In this document: piece by piece, positions 5,190 to 5,201 of the stretch
Numbering within the stretch: position 1 is the first letter of the stretch
How the letters are laid out: the number at the start of each line of letters is the position of its first letter
Origin: Candidatus Humimicrobium oleiphilum
Lineage (GTDB): Bacteria > Actinomycetota > Humimicrobiia > Humimicrobiales > Humimicrobiaceae
NCBI GenBank assembly: GCA_002304935.1
Contig: DBPS01000002.1
Span: 43,287-48,487 of the forward strand
Direction: 5' to 3'
DNA length: 5,201 bases
The notes under the pieces: generated by a model
Told to the model about the DNA's origin: nothing
The model's input: only the letters and a program-made list of their open reading frames with translations
Database searches by the model: none
Translations under genes and position numbers: made by a program

Positions 5190-5201
5190 GTTTTCAAATA
5201 A

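Noticed and set aside
5177..5197. Longer SDR start at ATG 5197 adding seven residues.
   Set aside because: The strong AGGAGGG site falls inside this extension and is correctly spaced for ATG 5176, where the Rossmann strand begins as usual.

Overview
The window is AT-rich bacterial DNA (roughly one third G+C by eye). Every gene I can support lies on the minus strand, so transcription runs from the high to the low coordinates. Shine-Dalgarno sites are strong (AGGAGGG, GGAGGTG), and the codons lean to AGA/AGG for Arg and ATA for Ile. This fits a low-GC, probably anaerobic bacterium. I cannot name a lineage from sequence alone.

In transcription order: (1) 5176-4220, an extended short-chain dehydrogenase/reductase (SDR, NAD-dependent epimerase/dehydratase type) with intact GxxGxxG and YxxxK motifs. 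(2) 4041-3265, a crotonase-fold protein most like the ECHDC3-type branch; both catalytic glutamates of classical enoyl-CoA hydratase are replaced. (3) 3073-2442, a two-gene toxin-antitoxin module: a ribbon-helix-helix antitoxin overlapping a PIN-domain (VapC-like, COG1569-type) toxin by ATGA, with its own extended -10 promoter and a dyad over it. (4) 2410-2303, a short decayed fragment of a second SDR gene, recognisably similar to gene 1 around its active site. (5) 2218 to the left edge, purL (phosphoribosylformylglycinamidine synthase), nearly complete, with its 3' end cut by the window.

The genes do not form one pathway. purL is a housekeeping purine gene with its own leader, where a 24-bp near-perfect palindrome covers a consensus extended -10. 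The SDR and crotonase genes are separated by 178 bp and each has its own strong ribosome binding site. The toxin-antitoxin module sits between the crotonase gene and purL, next to the SDR relic, which suggests this interval has gained and lost DNA.

The least expected items are the SDR relic inside the purL upstream region, the palindrome on the purL promoter, and the crotonase with an altered active site. I see no CRISPR array, tRNA, rRNA, insertion sequence or novel multi-gene defence system beyond the small toxin-antitoxin pair.
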